NCBI RefSeq assembly: GCF_052324685.1
Contig: NW_027506914.1
Coordinates: forward strand, 186,001-250,000
Direction of reading: 5' to 3'
Length of the DNA stretch: 64,000 nucleotides
From: Brachyhypopomus gauderio
Taxonomy: Eukaryota > Chordata > Actinopteri > Gymnotiformes > Hypopomidae
Shown here: piece after piece, positions 51,781 to 63,539 of the stretch
Position numbering within the stretch: position 1 is the stretch's first letter
How the letters are laid out: every line of letters starts with the position of its first letter
Notes under the pieces: model-generated
Told to the model about the DNA's origin: nothing
Seen by the model: only the letters and a program-made list of their open reading frames with translations
Databases searched by the model: none
Made by a program: the position numbers and the translations under genes

Positions 51781-53187
51781 TGTATATATATATATATAAA
51801 ATTATATAATGTATGTACACTGAAAAAAATGATACTTTGGACCAACTTAAAAAAATTACTCTAATTTGTCTCCAATTATATTTATGATTGAGTTGAAATC
51901 CTATATTTTAATTTAATATCAACTAAAATATTTATTTACTCAAACTCAAAAATACTTCCAGTCAAAGTAAAAGTATTACTTATTATAAAGACCACATACT
52001 CATTTATTAACTTTGTTTCAAGTTATTTTTTTAAATTTAGGAACAATTATATTTACTATTACATTCAAGTATAGTTTTTACTTTTAAGAAACTAATTAAA
52101 TTACTCTAATTTTGTTACATGCAATTTTATAAATTTTCTCAAGTTAATTTCCGGGGTCAGTACAAACTACAATTTCTTGCTTAATCAAGTTGCAGGGCAA
52201 CATATTCATAAACAAAAGCTACATTTGATGTGGATAGATTTTTCATTTGGGATAAATCTAAAACAATGTTTGATTTGGTTTACTCACAACCAGGGGCGAG
52301 GCTAGGGTATTTTTAGTGGTGCTAGAGCACCACCGTGAGGTTGCTCAGCACCCCCTGGCTCAACACATTTTTAAAATATTATATTATGCAAAAAACTTGC
52401 TCTGCACCTGCGCAATACTTTGTTATTGTGCCTCTGTGAGCACTGGGTGCTGGGCACCCCTAAAGACCAGATCCTAAAATCGCCCCTGCTCACAACAAAT
52501 AAAAGACAAGAATTTTTTCCTCAAAAGACCATAATATTTATTCAAATGTCTTCACGTTTACCAACTTTTCTGTACCAAAATATATAAAAACACAAAATAA
52601 ATAATAATAAAATTATCAAAAGTAAAATATCATTGATTTAAAAAATGAATTTTAAAGCTAGTAAAGCTCGCCACCAACACAATCTACTAAATATCAAACA
52701 CAGAAACAAAATACATGAAAAAATTAATTACGGCCTTTTCAATGTTTCTTCTTTTAAGCTTTTGCAATATTTCTTAAGCATACACACCGACCAGTGCAAC
52801 ATGTGAAACAGTTCTGTACATTTCTCCTTGCAAACTTGAGATTTATTCTAACAGCCATTAAGAAGTTCTAAAACAGTGAAGAGCTGTTAACTTGGCTATC
52901 CATTGGTGAACTGACCAGAACGTATGAATGTTACATTACAAAGTGAAAGCAAAAGATAAAACTGAACCAGAAGTTAAAACAGGTCAATTGCTAGGAGTGC
53001 AATCTATTAACAAAGGTTAGCACTTTTGCTGATTGTGAATTTAGCATATTCACATTTTCAGTGCCACAATACTTCTCACTACAATGAATTATGTAAACAA
53101 TGACCTGTTCCATTATCTTAAAATGTATCTAAATGCATGCAACAAACAAAACTATATCCAAATGTCTTTCTTTGATAAATCCAATAT
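51781..53187. other. right-arm flank of the SAMD3-like exon
   Basis: Non-coding and colinear with 5.32-6.74 kb, apart from the 198-bp MITE. Confidence 0.5.
52291..52488. mobile_element. hAT-type MITE, 198 bp (right arm copy)
   Basis: Mirror of 6023-6220, with the TSD CTCACAAC on both sides. Confidence 0.85.
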
Positions 53188-53496
53188 TTAAAGCTTGGCA
53201 CTAAGACTGCACACTTTGCGTGTCATTTTCTTTGGTTCTATCTCCATGAAGATTTTCTGCAATGCATCAAAAGTGTATTTAAACTCACCTGGATAGCTCA
53301 AGTTTACAGCATATGTGAGACCAAACAGCATGGCACATGCATGTGCAACTGACGGCAACTCATTAAGGACTGCAACACCTTCAATTGCAATCCCAATATC
53401 ATGTGCTGGCTGGAGAGAATCCTCATCCTCCCTGATGACCAACACTGCCATTGCACACCTCTTTAGCTCTGTTACAGCTTCCTCCTTCTGAGCAAC
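53188..53496 (-). pseudogene. last exon only of the SAMD3-like gene (right arm)
   Basis: A 103-codon final exon behind an intact acceptor (TTTCATCAG in sense), reading VAQKEEAVTELKRCAMAVLV to KMTRKVCSLSAKL. Codon 80 is CAG (glutamine) where the left copy has TAG, so this copy of the exon is open throughout. The duplication breakpoint at 53,634 cuts the preceding intron, and no upstream exons follow, so the gene is incomplete here. Confidence 0.85.
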
Positions 53497-53634
53497 CTGA
53501 TGAAAGAGAAAACATTTATTAGAAAGTTGGATTGGTCTCTCTCTCTGAAGCTGGGATGGGCCCCTCTCCCCTAATCATTGTTAGCCAGTGGATTGTGAAA
53601 ATAATCTATGCTCATATACATGGCCTCAGGTCCT

Positions 53635-54169
53635 ATTTATCATGATTGCTTGCTAGCTAGCGCACTGTTATTGACCAAGTGAGCGAGTGAATAGACACGC
53701 TCGCACACAGACGTGTCATCTCTGGGTAGATATGCATGCAACAACAGTTTTTGTTGTTCTCTCTGTAGAGCAGTTGTGACATCTGAGGAGGGCCTGAGCC
53801 AAGATGCAGTCCCAGGTAGGTCAATTAGGGTCTGTTTTAAAGGATTAGGATAAATCCATTACATCTGTTTTGTCATACAATGAGAAACTTGGCTTATCTT
53901 TGGCTTATGCATTTCTACATACTACTTATACACGTACTTTTAGATCCCAGTGCCATTCTTAATTATGTCAGTTTAACTTAACTATGACAATGTTTTTTCT
54001 TACTGCTATAAAAAATGTAGCACAATCTGTGAGCGAGACTTTTTAAGAGTCATGTAATGAAATGTGTTTGTATAGACACAAATGTTTCTCAGTGCTGATT
54101 TGGTAACATCTGTGCCTGCAGGATCAAGTATGTAATGAAATCTTGCAAAGGATTCAAACATGATTCAGC
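53635..54169. other. sequence beyond the right breakpoint
   Basis: Not shared with the left arm. A possible small exon (ATGCAGTCCCAG followed by GTAGGT at 53,817) and an acceptor at 54,121 (TGCCTGCAG) could belong to the integrase-core-like gene that follows. Confidence 0.35.
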
Positions 54170-54634
54170 TTGATTCTCAGAAATGAAACACTAGATTTGG
54201 ATTACCTTGTGAATGTTGCTCAGCAAGAGCTTTCCTTAGCCACAATGGCATCACATGTCCTAAATATTCCACTGGAACTTATTAACAGTCTACATGAGTT
54301 GATTAACACCCTTAGCTTTCATGATCAGTGGTCAGCTGTCACCTGTAACTACTACGATGTACTGCATACAATGGAAGAAGAGCGGTTGGTTGACTGCACA
54401 GATGAAATGCACCTCTTTTGTGTGCATTATGTGTTTCTTCCACGAATTAAGTCTGACCTGGAGTGCTTCCTGAGTAGCTGGAACAGGCATCCCATCAGAA
54501 CAGAAGGAAACCTCTCTCCAGAGCAGCTGTGGCACATTGGGAACCTCCAAACACCTGTGACTGAGCCAGATGTAGAGGTACACTTGAAGCATTGTATACA
54601 CTTTACAATTTGCCCTTTAACAAGTTTTGACTAA
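54170..54634 (+). pseudogene. fragment of an integrase-core-like fish gene
   Basis: The 154-residue frame includes WSAVTCNYYDVLHTMEEERL, HLFCVHYVFLPRI, FLSSWNRHPIRTEGNLSPEQ and LWHIGNLQTP. These resemble the C-terminal part of the multi-copy vertebrate proteins with an rve-type integrase core domain. The catalytic part (DDE segment, IERLWRD-type block) that should precede is missing: an N-terminal-looking segment (LELINSLHELINTLSF) joins directly to WSAV. It is most likely an exon remnant with an internal deletion. Homology is from memory and should be searched. Confidence 0.5.
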
Positions 54635-55509
54635 AATCTTCCTCAGCAGAGTAAATATGAGAGAATGCCAGTCCTTTTTGTATTATTCATTTTATTGGAT
54701 TTTTTTAACAGGAGTATTCTACATTAAATTGGAACAGGCATAGTAAATGTATTAAACACTGCACAATAAAATTATCAACAGTGCAGTATGTTGTAAGAAA
54801 ATATTTTATAACTATGAAACCAACATTTAGTAATAACCATTTAATAACCATTTAGAGAGGTTAACAGGCTTTTTAGATTCTATAAAATCCTGCACCACAT
54901 TTGATTGCTGTTGCTATGTTTTCTTTAAATTCACAGTATTGCACAAAGTGTGCAGTAGGAAATGTGATTGTGTGTGTACATGCACTAACAAGTGGATAAC
55001 AAATGGTGTGGCTTTGCATGCGTTCTATGCAAGTGTGATCAAAGTGCACTACAATCTTAAAGTTCTCTCTTTCTGAAAGTAGTAGGTGCCTGTGTCACTG
55101 CCCAGTTAGTCACTGCAGCACTTGTGGTACAGAAAGTGGATCTTCATCTTCAGTAGTTCCATCTAGACAAATAAAAAACGAGAATGTCATAATAGCTGAG
55201 CAGAAATACGAAATTAATTTAAGACCTGGTTTTGAGCCTGCCAAATTCCAAGATACTGTGCACTCATTTAAAATTATTAAATTGGCATAATTAAAAAATC
55301 TAGTTTAGGACCAGCTTCTGCTAGTACCTGGTGTCAAGTGATTTTTTAAAAGCAGGATAGTAATGCAAGTTCTCTCATCTAATACTGAAATAAGATTGAG
55401 CTTTCTCTTCTGTTCATAGCTTAAATTGGCATGTACAGATTGATTCTAGCCCTTGTTACTTTTGTGAAAATTACTGACAAAACTGATTGCACATCTTGCA
55501 TGTAGCAAT
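54635..55509. other. non-coding spacer
   Basis: AT-rich sequence with no gene, repeat end or RNA recognised. Confidence 0.4.
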
Positions 55510-55800
55510 ATGAATGTTCATCATTCATCATCAAACCTGCTTAATCCATCAGTCACAGGAAGGCTGGAGCCTATCCCAGCCATCATCGGGCAGAAGGCAA
55601 AATACACCCTGGAATGGCCGCCAATCCATTACAGGGCGGACAGTCACACAGACATATTCACACACTCACAACTAGGGGCAATTTCATTCTCCAATTCACC
55701 TGAACATACCATCTTTGGACTGTGGGAGGAAACCCACACAGAGCACATACATGCTCCACACAGAAAGACCTGGATCACCCCAGCCAGGAATGCAATACGA
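55510..55800. repeat. dispersed fish repeat (GGACTGTGGGAGGAAAC type)
   Basis: Contains GGAGCCTATCCCAGC, ACCCTGGAATGGCCGCCAAT and TTTGGACTGTGGGAGGAAAC, phrases of a very common teleost interspersed repeat. The open frame across it is not a gene. Confidence 0.7.
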
Positions 55801-55940
55801 ATATAATCATTCTTTAAAGACATTGTAATTAAATGGATCAAATGATGTACAGTGGAATATCATACATACAACAGATAGTATATGGTTTTGAACATGTTTA
55901 ATTACCGCAAAACATGATTAATGTATTTTAAATATAACGG

Positions 55941-55999
<59 letters not shown>
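55941..55999. repeat. (TAGA)n microsatellite
   Basis: A pure TAGA run of about 15 units. Confidence 0.95.
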
Positions 56000-56733
56000 C
56001 AATCATGATAATTAGCTAACTAGCAATCATGATAGATGTCTACTTAGGTCATTATTTTAAAGCGAACACAGAGCATATCTTACGTATAATTCAAACTTAA
56101 CAAAACAATATGTCTGGTACAGCAGATACAACGAACACAGATCAATACTTACACACTAATAAAGTTCCATACACCTGATGCTTCCTCGTAAGTTTTAAAA
56201 TGATTAAGTACACACTGCATTTCTTCATTGCTTTTCACAAAGACAGTAATATCATTGGCATAAGCAGTAATTTTAACAATCCTATCACCGACTTTAACCC
56301 CTTTTATTTCATCGTCATTTTCAATTTTTTTTTATTAAAGGGCTGATTGCTAGAATATAAAGAGCCGCACTGAGGGGACACCCTTGCTTCATAAGTTCTA
56401 GAGACATAATCTAATGCTTTTTTTTCATCCAAAGCTACAATAAAAAAACTTTCATTACTTTCATACAGTGCCTCTCTGAGTGTGCAGAGGTTGTCCCATA
56501 ACAGTTGCCCTTTTATGGCACATGTCTGTTCTTTGATAATCACTGAATCCAAAACCTTACTTAATCTGTTCATTAAAATTTTAGCAAAAATCTTATAATC
56601 CATATTCGTCATAGTGAGATGTCTATAATTATTTAATAGCCGCACGTCACCCTTTTTATATAATAAGGATAGAACACCATCATAAAAAGTGTCATGCATA
56701 CACCCTTTTTTTATACCTTCATTATACACCCGT

Positions 56734-57185
56734 TGTAACGTGGCTCGCGCCACAGAGCGAGGGGATGGACACAAACGCTGAGAAGAGCAAGATTTATTGC
56801 AGGACATACCATAATCGTCGTCATAGTAACAGGCAGGGGTCGCAACGGGAGAGCCATCAAGGTTAGACAGATACAAGGGCATTACGAACAGAGAGTACAC
56901 GAACCAAGGCAGGGCAACACAAAACAGAGAACATCCAAACAATCAAAATACCAGAACATCCAAACATCCAAAACTACCGACCAGGGACAAGGGACACTCA
57001 GGGATTATATATACACAGAACACCAAACATGGATCAGGTGCAAACAATGACGACAGGGGCGTGGTAACAAACGAGGAATCAGAGACAACGAGCTGGGCGG
57101 GATAAACAGGCAGGGAATAACAAAACCAGGAGGAACAGAGACGTTGGAGTGACAGCGGGGAGAGGGGGCGTAGCCATACGTGACA
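56734..57185. mobile_element. solo LTR in LINE copy B (first)
   Basis: A 452-bp block, TGTAACGTGGCTCGCG to CATACGTGACA, with near-matching 5-bp repeats (CCCGT at 56,729-56,733, CCCAT at 57,186-57,190). It is the same family as the next entry (shared GAGGAATCAGAGACAACGAG-like text and GAGATTTATT). Confidence 0.82.
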
Positions 57186-57341
57186 CCCATGTTAAAATTT
57201 CACACAATTCCCCCTCACACACCTGATAAAACTCAGATGGCAAACCATCTTTACCAGGAGCTCTTTTTTTTACTTAAACCTGTAATTGTGGCCCTTACCT
57301 CACATACCATGATATCACTTGCGAAATGATCATAAGAATCT

Positions 57342-57774
57342 TATAACGCTGCACGCGGAGCGGAGCGAGAGGACGGACACAATTGCTTAGAAGAGCGAGA
57401 TTTATTAAAGGGCATACCATCATCGTCGTCGCTAAACCAGTCCGGGTTCATAATAAGAGGGCAGTCCGAAAAGCAGGCATATATAGGCATGACGAAAGGG
57501 AAACACGATAACCAGACAATGAATCAAAACAGGAAGATGCTATGGGTAAACACAGCAAACAAACATCCAAAACAACCGACGAGGGACAAGGGACACTCAG
57601 GGACTTAAATACACAGGACTGAAACAAGGAACAGGTGGGAATGATAACACAGGGGCGTGGTAACAAACGAGGAATCACTGAGACAACGAGCAGGGCGGGA
57701 TAAACAGGCAAGGAGCACAGACATGAGGGAACCCGGAGTGACAGCTAAGGGAGGGGGCGAGGCCATACGTGACA
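57342..57774. mobile_element. solo LTR in LINE copy B (second)
   Basis: A 433-bp block ending CATACGTGACA, with the perfect 5-bp TSD AATCT (57,337-57,341 and 57,775-57,779). Same family and orientation as the preceding one. Both are younger than the LINE. Confidence 0.85.
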
Positions 57775-59702
57775 AATCTGAATGTTTATCAGTTAGAAAA
57801 CTAGCCATGCTTTCGTTATCTATATCAATACTTTTATACATATTCTCGCATACTGCTTTAATGATTTCATTTATTTCATTCATGTCATTAACAACTATAC
57901 CATCATTATTTAAAATACTACTACTAAGAGTTTTATGTTTTTTATCAACAAGCTCTGCCACATGCTGCGGATTTAAATCAACATCAAGGTCCATTCCAAG
58001 CTGCACTTTCAGATTCACTAATGAGTCATTATTATATTTATCAATAACTTTCTTATGTGTCTTCAATTCCATTATCTCAAGATCACTTAGTTGTTTATTA
58101 TTTTTCAATGCTATAAACTTAATTATACTATTTTTATATTCATTATTAATGTCTTTGTTTATTTCTAAACTTTTAATTTTACACAACGCCCTGCTACGTT
58201 TCTTTAAGACTTCCCACAAGGTGAGTGGTTCCACAAATTCACTCATTGATGTGATTTTCAATAAGTCACCTTTAAGATCCTCAACCACAGATGTAGATTG
58301 TAAAATTCTAGTGTTTAATTTCCAATATGACTTCGTTAAAGAACCACTTAAGTGAACCTTACACATGACTGCTAAGTAATCAGAATCCACAAGCATTTTA
58401 GTACAATAAAATTTAACATCTAAATTATTACTAATATAAATTCGATCTATTCTGGATTTAAATTTAGAATCACTCCGAGTAAAGTCAGAGCCATTAGTGA
58501 ATAACACCCTATAGGTGTCTTGCATGTTACCCTGGATCATTATTTGTTTTAACACTTTGCCTGCTAGTCCTAGTTAAAGGAAAAACATCGTTTCTATCCG
58601 TTACTGTATTAGAATCTCCACAAACAATAACATAAAACCCTACCGTCAATAATACTTTTATTTTATGAAATAAAGCTACCTTTCTTACTTTATCCTGTGC
58701 TGTATAAACATTAATCATTCTTATTTTATGATTATTTAAAATTACATCAGCGAACATTAATCTCCCAGGAATACATTCACGTACTTTGATTATATTAACT
58801 CTTTGATTTAATTTTCCCAAGTTAATTTAATTTTCCTCCTTTCCCAAGACCTTTACCACCCTTTCTTTTTTTTTTTTTTATTGAAGAAAAATATCAGATA
58901 CAAAAACAATACACAATATACTCAACCATACATAACATTACAAAATTATTATATCACCACATATCATCACTTGTACAGCAAATTATTATTATTTTATAGC
59001 AACAGGGAATTCCACAATGTAGGGTTTTTAAATATAATATTTAAAGATATTGTCCTTTTTAAGTAACATATAATATTTTTAAAAACTTGCTTACCTGGTA
59101 CAAATTGCTGATCGATCGTCATGCGAGTTCCAGTGTTCCACAATTGATATTTAGTGACACAAACAATGAACCAATAAAATTCATGAAATGTAACGGGTAC
59201 AGATTGATCAAAAAGTCCATATGCCACAGATTTTAAATTAATATCAATTTTTAGACCAATGTCCTTCATGTCCCACACTTCACAAGATCGATAACATTCC
59301 ATCAAAAAATGATCTAAAGTTTCTTCTTCATTACAGTTTAACATTGGACATTGTACAGTTTTAACAAAACAACTCCATCGAACTACAGCTCTAACAGGTA
59401 ATTAGCAATTACCAGGCATTATCTCTCATCTTTTCTTCTCTTCCAATACTTGATTTTTTTTATTGAGCTTTTATCTTTTATATCTGTCACTGCATTAAAA
59501 TCACCACATTTAATTATATGAAAAATGAAAATAGTAATGTTCTAACTTTATTAAATATTTTTATTTTCCCTGTTCTATCTTGTGGTGCATATATATTAAT
59601 AATTCTTATTTTTTTATTTGCTAAATAAAAGTCAATATACATGATTCGTCCGGGGACGGGTTCTCTTATTTTAATAATATTGATCTTCTTAGTATAAAAG
59701 AA

Positions 59703-59933
59703 TTAACCAATCCCATCAGCAGTGTTCTGACCTATTGATAAAAAACATTTCCCGATTTCCCATGATTCATATATATTATTGATATCATTAAGTGTTTTTA
59801 ATCTGGTTTCTTGAACACATAATATATCAAAATTTTGCTGTAATAAAATATTTATCTTTATCCTTCTATTTTTGTCAGATTGTATACCTCTTAAATTACA
59901 CGAGGCAACAGTAAGATAAGATGATGTTAACAT
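59703..59933 (-). pseudogene. LINE copy A ORF2 N-terminus (endonuclease start)
   Basis: Begins MLTSSYLTVASCNLRGIQSD and includes FDILCVQETRLKTLND, the first two motifs of an APE-type endonuclease (N and E residues). It stops after about 76 codons. The homologous continuation (REPVPGRIMYIDF, INIYAPQDR) is legible to about 59,560 but frame-broken. Confidence 0.7.
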
Positions 59934-60010
59934 GATAATTATTTTGTAAAAATTTGTTTTATATCAATTTGAATTTAATAAGAGTCTAGACATTTTCTTC
60001 ATAACTAACG

Positions 60011-61000
60011 TTATGCTGGGATTAGAGCTTGCTGTTCTTGAGTCTGAGTTGTCTGTAGTTCTGAAGTGATGATCTCTTCAGAAGTTGAGAGCGGCGCTGA
60101 GTCAGTGCTAGGGACTCCGGGGTCACTTACTGCAGGTTGTTCAATAGTCAGGACAGATTCCCTCGGGTCTCTCCTTCGCTCACCGTCGCTGCCTCCGCTC
60201 TCCGTAAGTAGACGTGTGGCTTCCTGCAAATCCGTTTCTTCTTCTTGGTTCCCTGGGAAGGTGTTAACATCGGGCTGCTCCTTCGTCCTCTGCGCTTTCA
60301 CCCGGTTACTGAAGGAACTGGGGCAGGTGAAATAGTTATGGCCCTTTAAGCCACACAGGTTGCACAGTTCTTCGTTTGTACAGTCTTTTCCCCGGTGGCC
60401 AAAGTTGCCACATTTCCAGCAACGCTGGAGTTCACAGTCCTTCACCTGGTGGTCTGCAGAGTGACAGATGTAACATCCTTGAGACTGACCTTGGTAAGAT
60501 ACCTTCCCATTATAGGGTCCAAGGGAGATGGAATTAGGGATATGGCACAGAGCTCCATTGGATGACATGTCAGGTTTCACTTTATAGTGTCGAACTCCGT
60601 ACCACATTCCAAACTGATCTACAAGTTTGAAAACTGGTTGCAGGATAACACAATATCTTCTGAGATATTGCTCCACATCGGCATCAGCGACTCTCCCGGT
60701 CCAGAATTTGATGTAAATGGTTTTGATGTCTTGTGGAGCTGAAGTTTGTAACTCCCAGTCCTTCCAAAAATGGCCACTATTAAAAATTTGAGCAAACATG
60801 CTCAAACCTCTTTCAGTGAAAAACATAACTTCAAACATTTTGTTATTAGGGAGAGCAATGAAGGAGTAAATGTCTTTCACCGAGAGCTACTGACTAGACA
60901 GCAAGTTCGATCCGATTTCAGTGCGGCTGGGCGTTTCACCTGGACCAGTGTATTTAATTTTGGCCCAGTGTTTCCCCACTGCGTGAGGTGAAGCCGCCAT
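60011..61000 (-). pseudogene. LINE copy A ORF1, CCHC zinc-knuckle RNA-binding protein
   Basis: From the ATG at 61,000 the frame reads MAASPHAVGKHWAKIKYTGP. It meets a TAG at codon 38 (60,889-60,887), then stays open for about 290 codons. Three zinc knuckles follow in a row: CYICHSADHQVKDC, CWKCGNFGHRGKDC and CNLCGLKGHNYFTC, all with intact ligands. Upstream is a DIKTIYIKFWTGRVADADVE-type segment similar to the ZCCHC3-like ORF1 of fish Tx1/L1 LINEs. The tail is Thr/Ser/Glu-rich. ORF1 proteins coat the LINE RNA. Confidence 0.8.
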
Positions 61001-61136
61001 TGCGGCTGTATTGTCACACCAAGCTTAAAGTCTTTAAGGTGTACGACAGCTTATATATAAAGCGTAGTTAGCAGTACAAAATGGCTTCAAGACCAAACAA
61101 GACAACACGATTACCACCCTTCCCTCTTCCAGACAT

Positions 61137-61509
61137 CGCCAAACGCTTCTTTAACTACTCACAGAAAAGTGAAACTAAAGCTGCAACAACCAGTGCGCCT
61201 CTGTTATACTTCTCTACAGGACCTGCTTGAAGACACTGGAGCACTGGAGGAGGCGGAGCTAAATGCCACGTTCCTCCAAAGCCTCCAGCACCACATTTAG
61301 ACCAACTGGAACAAGGACTCCACGCTAAGTCACAAAAAGTACAATTTTACAATTTGAGATAGTTTAGGCAAGCACAACAAGCAGCAAATAAAAGGGAAAA
61401 GAGAAAGCAAAGAAAGACAGCAACAGTTTAAGAGCAACAAATGCGGGCCTAGAAATCTTACTGTTACTACTACTGCTAATAACAAGAATAAGAAGACTTG
61501 GCATAGAAG
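61137..61509 (-). promoter_or_regulatory. promoter region of the broken third H4
   Basis: Shares with 19.49-19.82 kb and 38.28-38.62 kb the block from TGAAACTAAAGCTGCAAC through CTCTGTTATACTTCTCTAC (TATA-like in sense) and GACACTGGAGCACTGGAGGA to CTTGGCATAGAAG. In all three copies it ends at the same Tc1 insertion point. Confidence 0.75.
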
Positions 61510-61511
61510 TA

Positions 61512-62344
61512 CACTATATTGCCAAAAGTATTCGCTCACCCATCCAAATGATCAGGATGAGGTATTTCAATCACTTCCTTGGCCACAGGGGTATAAAATT
61601 AAGCACCTTTGCATGCAGACTGTTTTTACAAAGCATTTGTGAAATAATGGGTTGCTCAATGAATCCAGCATGAAACGGTGATAGGATGCCACCTGTGCAA
61701 CAAATCCAGTCTTGAAATGTCCTTGCTCCAAAATATTCCACAGTCAACTGTCAGCTGTATTATAAGAAAATTGAAGTGTTTGGGAACGACAGCAACTCAG
61801 CCACTAAGTAGTAGGCCAGGTAAACTGATGGCGCAGGTTCAGCGGATGCTGAAGCACATTGTGTAAAGAGGACATCCAAAATTCATGTGGCCTTCAGATT
61901 AACTCAAGAACAGTGTGCAGAGAGCTTCATGGAATGGGGTTCCATGGCCGAGCAGCTGCATCCAAGCTATATATCACCAAGTGCAATGCAAAGCATCAGA
62001 TGCAGTGGTGTAAAGCACTCCACCTCTGTACTCTAGAGCAGTCGAGGCGTGTTCTCTGGAGTGACAAATCACGTTTCTCTATCACGTTTCTGAAAATTTG
62101 ATGGACCAGGCCTTCTCCTCCAACATCAGTATGTGACCTCACAAGTGCGCTTCTGGAAGAATGATCAAAATCTCCATGAACACACTCCTAAACCTTGTGC
62201 ACAGCCTTCCCAGAAGAGTTGAAGCTGTTCTAGATGCAAAGAGTGGACCAACGTCAAATTGAACCCTATGGATTAGGAATGAGATGTCACTTAAGCTCAT
62301 ATGTGAGTCAAGGAAGGTGAGTGAATACTTTTGACAATATAGTG
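61512..62344 (+). mobile_element. Tc1/mariner transposon with decayed transposase
   Basis: Terminal inverted repeats CACTATATTGCCAAAAGTAT and its partner at the far end are flanked by TA (61,510-61,511 and 62,345-62,346). It is 833 bp long. Plus-strand transposase traces include SLLQNIPQSTVSCIIRKLK (helix-turn-helix), LSSRPGKL, RASWNGVPW-type and SDKSRFSITF (DDE-region) segments in shifting frames with stops. It is non-functional. The two arms keep only one terminal repeat of this insertion. Confidence 0.88.
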
Positions 62345-62346
62345 TA

Positions 62347-62960
62347 GATCCTCAGCACTGGGAACTAGAGTTTCAAACATCTACGTTAGAGGAGTCCTGC
62401 TGTAAAATGGAGAAATATGCACTCTTTCTTTAAAATGAGAAGTCTGAAACCTGTTCCTCAGGGCAACCTGAACACAGCTCAGGAATTTTTTTTTAATAAT
62501 AATAAATATTATTATTGTTAGAGGGCTTGAAAAGCCCACTATTGTTATCCCACTGCTTCTTCTTATTATAGAGCTTGAAAAGTCTTATTTTGTTATGCCT
62601 CATACTTCTTCTTATTATAGGGCTTGTGCTATTTTTTTTTTTTTTTTTTTTTTTGAGTTGACAGGATTTGTAATTGTTTATGAATTTAAACATTCTAAAA
62701 GCCCCATAGAAATTAATGGCAAAATTTTCAGAATTAAAAATTATATTTGCCAGTTAGTGTGCTGTCGTGAAAAATGATCAAAAATCTCCTGGATAAACTG
62801 CTGTAAAATCCTTAAACATTTACCTAGAAGCTCCATTTAAATTTTACATAGGAGATAAACTTGTCCTTTCCGGCGGTCCTAAATATCTAAATCATTTGAA
62901 TAATTACTTTTTAAGTTATGACCATTTGTTTGGCCCTATGCACCACAAATTGCCCCATGG
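62347..62960. repeat. AT-rich region with repeated GGGCTTGAAAAGCCC-type units
   Basis: Three spaced copies of TTCTTCTTATTATAGxGCTTG (62,548-62,630), a T22 run (62,632-62,653) and AATAAT repeats. Probably an interspersed fish repeat. No gene seen. Confidence 0.55.
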
Positions 62961-63039
62961 GCTCTCATGTAAACTTATCAAAATCAAAGTTAGGCTTTTT
63001 CTCAATTTGCCTCAGTGTTTTAACTTGTCATAAATCAGA

Positions 63040-63465
63040 CAATACATACATACATCTCTCTCATACACACTCCACACAGACACACACATACCTACATCTC
63101 TCTCATACCCACGCCACGTACACAGACAGATACATAGCAAAGGAGGTGGTCATACACAATACACCTTCATACACACAACATATGCATCATATATGCCATA
63201 AACATACACACCACATACAGTCCCATGAACCATAACCAGACAAGACTCTACACACATTGCACTCTAATCCTGTCACAACAGGTAGCTCCCCCCACACACC
63301 CACACACATACATCTGTCTCTTACCCATTCCACACACACACACACCACAGAGACACATACATACATATATCTCTCTCATACCCACAGCACACATACATAC
63401 AGCACACTGTGCACCTTCATACACATCACACTATACACACTATTCACCTTCATGAACTACACGCA
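63040..63465. repeat. CA-rich degenerate satellite-like tract
   Basis: Irregular (CACA), ACATACAT and CATCTCTCTCATACCCAC units recur several times. Open frames here consist of His/Thr repeats and are not genes. Confidence 0.8.
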
Positions 63466-63539
63466 TCTGGGCTTTAGAAAGTCCTAGAGAGTCAGTAGCA
63501 CCTAGTGTAGCAGGCCCGGTTTGCACAGCCGTAGCCAGC

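Larger units (their letters stand above)
56170..58834 (-). mobile_element. Tx1-like LINE, copy B (both ends missing)
   Basis: Minus-strand ORF2 pieces. Endonuclease: VNIIKVRECIPGRLMFADVI, INVYTAQDKVRK, VIVCGDSN, and SRIDRIYISNNL with DSDYLAVMCKV at 58.82-58.33 kb. Then the linker, and reverse transcriptase from about 57.25 kb to 56.17 kb, including an ITAYANDITVFV-type catalytic box near 56,260 and FFIVALDEKKALDYV near 56,440. The N-terminus of ORF2, all of ORF1 and everything after the RT catalytic box are absent. Two solo LTRs split it. Its truncated 5' edge abuts H4 coding sequence at 58,834/58,835. Confidence 0.82.
58864..61110 (-). mobile_element. Tx1-like LINE, copy A, inserted in H4
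   Basis: A minus-strand non-LTR retrotransposon. It has a poly-A tail (T tract 58,866-58,880), an 11-bp TSD TTACCACCCTT (58,853-58,863 and 61,111-61,121), ORF1 at 61,000-60,011 and the ORF2 start at 59,933. The ORF2 C-terminus is at 59,344-58,994 (LNCNEEETLDHFLMECYRSC). At 2,247 bp it lacks most of the endonuclease and all of the reverse transcriptase. The ORF1 with three CCHC knuckles and the ORF2 start SCNLRGIQSDKNRR..FDILCVQETRL suggest the L1/Tx1 branch. Confidence 0.88.
58835..61136 (-). pseudogene. third histone H4 gene, split by a LINE
   Basis: The ATG is at 61,136. Codons 1-9 (MSGRGKGGK) run to 61,111. After the LINE, 58,835-58,863 continues [10 protein letters not shown] before ending at LINE copy B, so only about 15 codons survive. 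Both borders carry the duplicated TTACCACCCTT. The upstream 300 bp (to about 61,450) matches the H4 promoter region of both arms, including the GTTATACTTCTCTACAGG element. The gene lies on the minus strand like the right-arm H4 and is dead. Confidence 0.92.

Noticed and set aside
55510-55806. 98-residue frame
   Set aside because: Lies within a common dispersed fish repeat.
63000-63470. Possible CRISPR-like or satellite array
   Set aside because: Units are irregular CA-rich simple sequence without fixed spacers, and the genome is eukaryotic.
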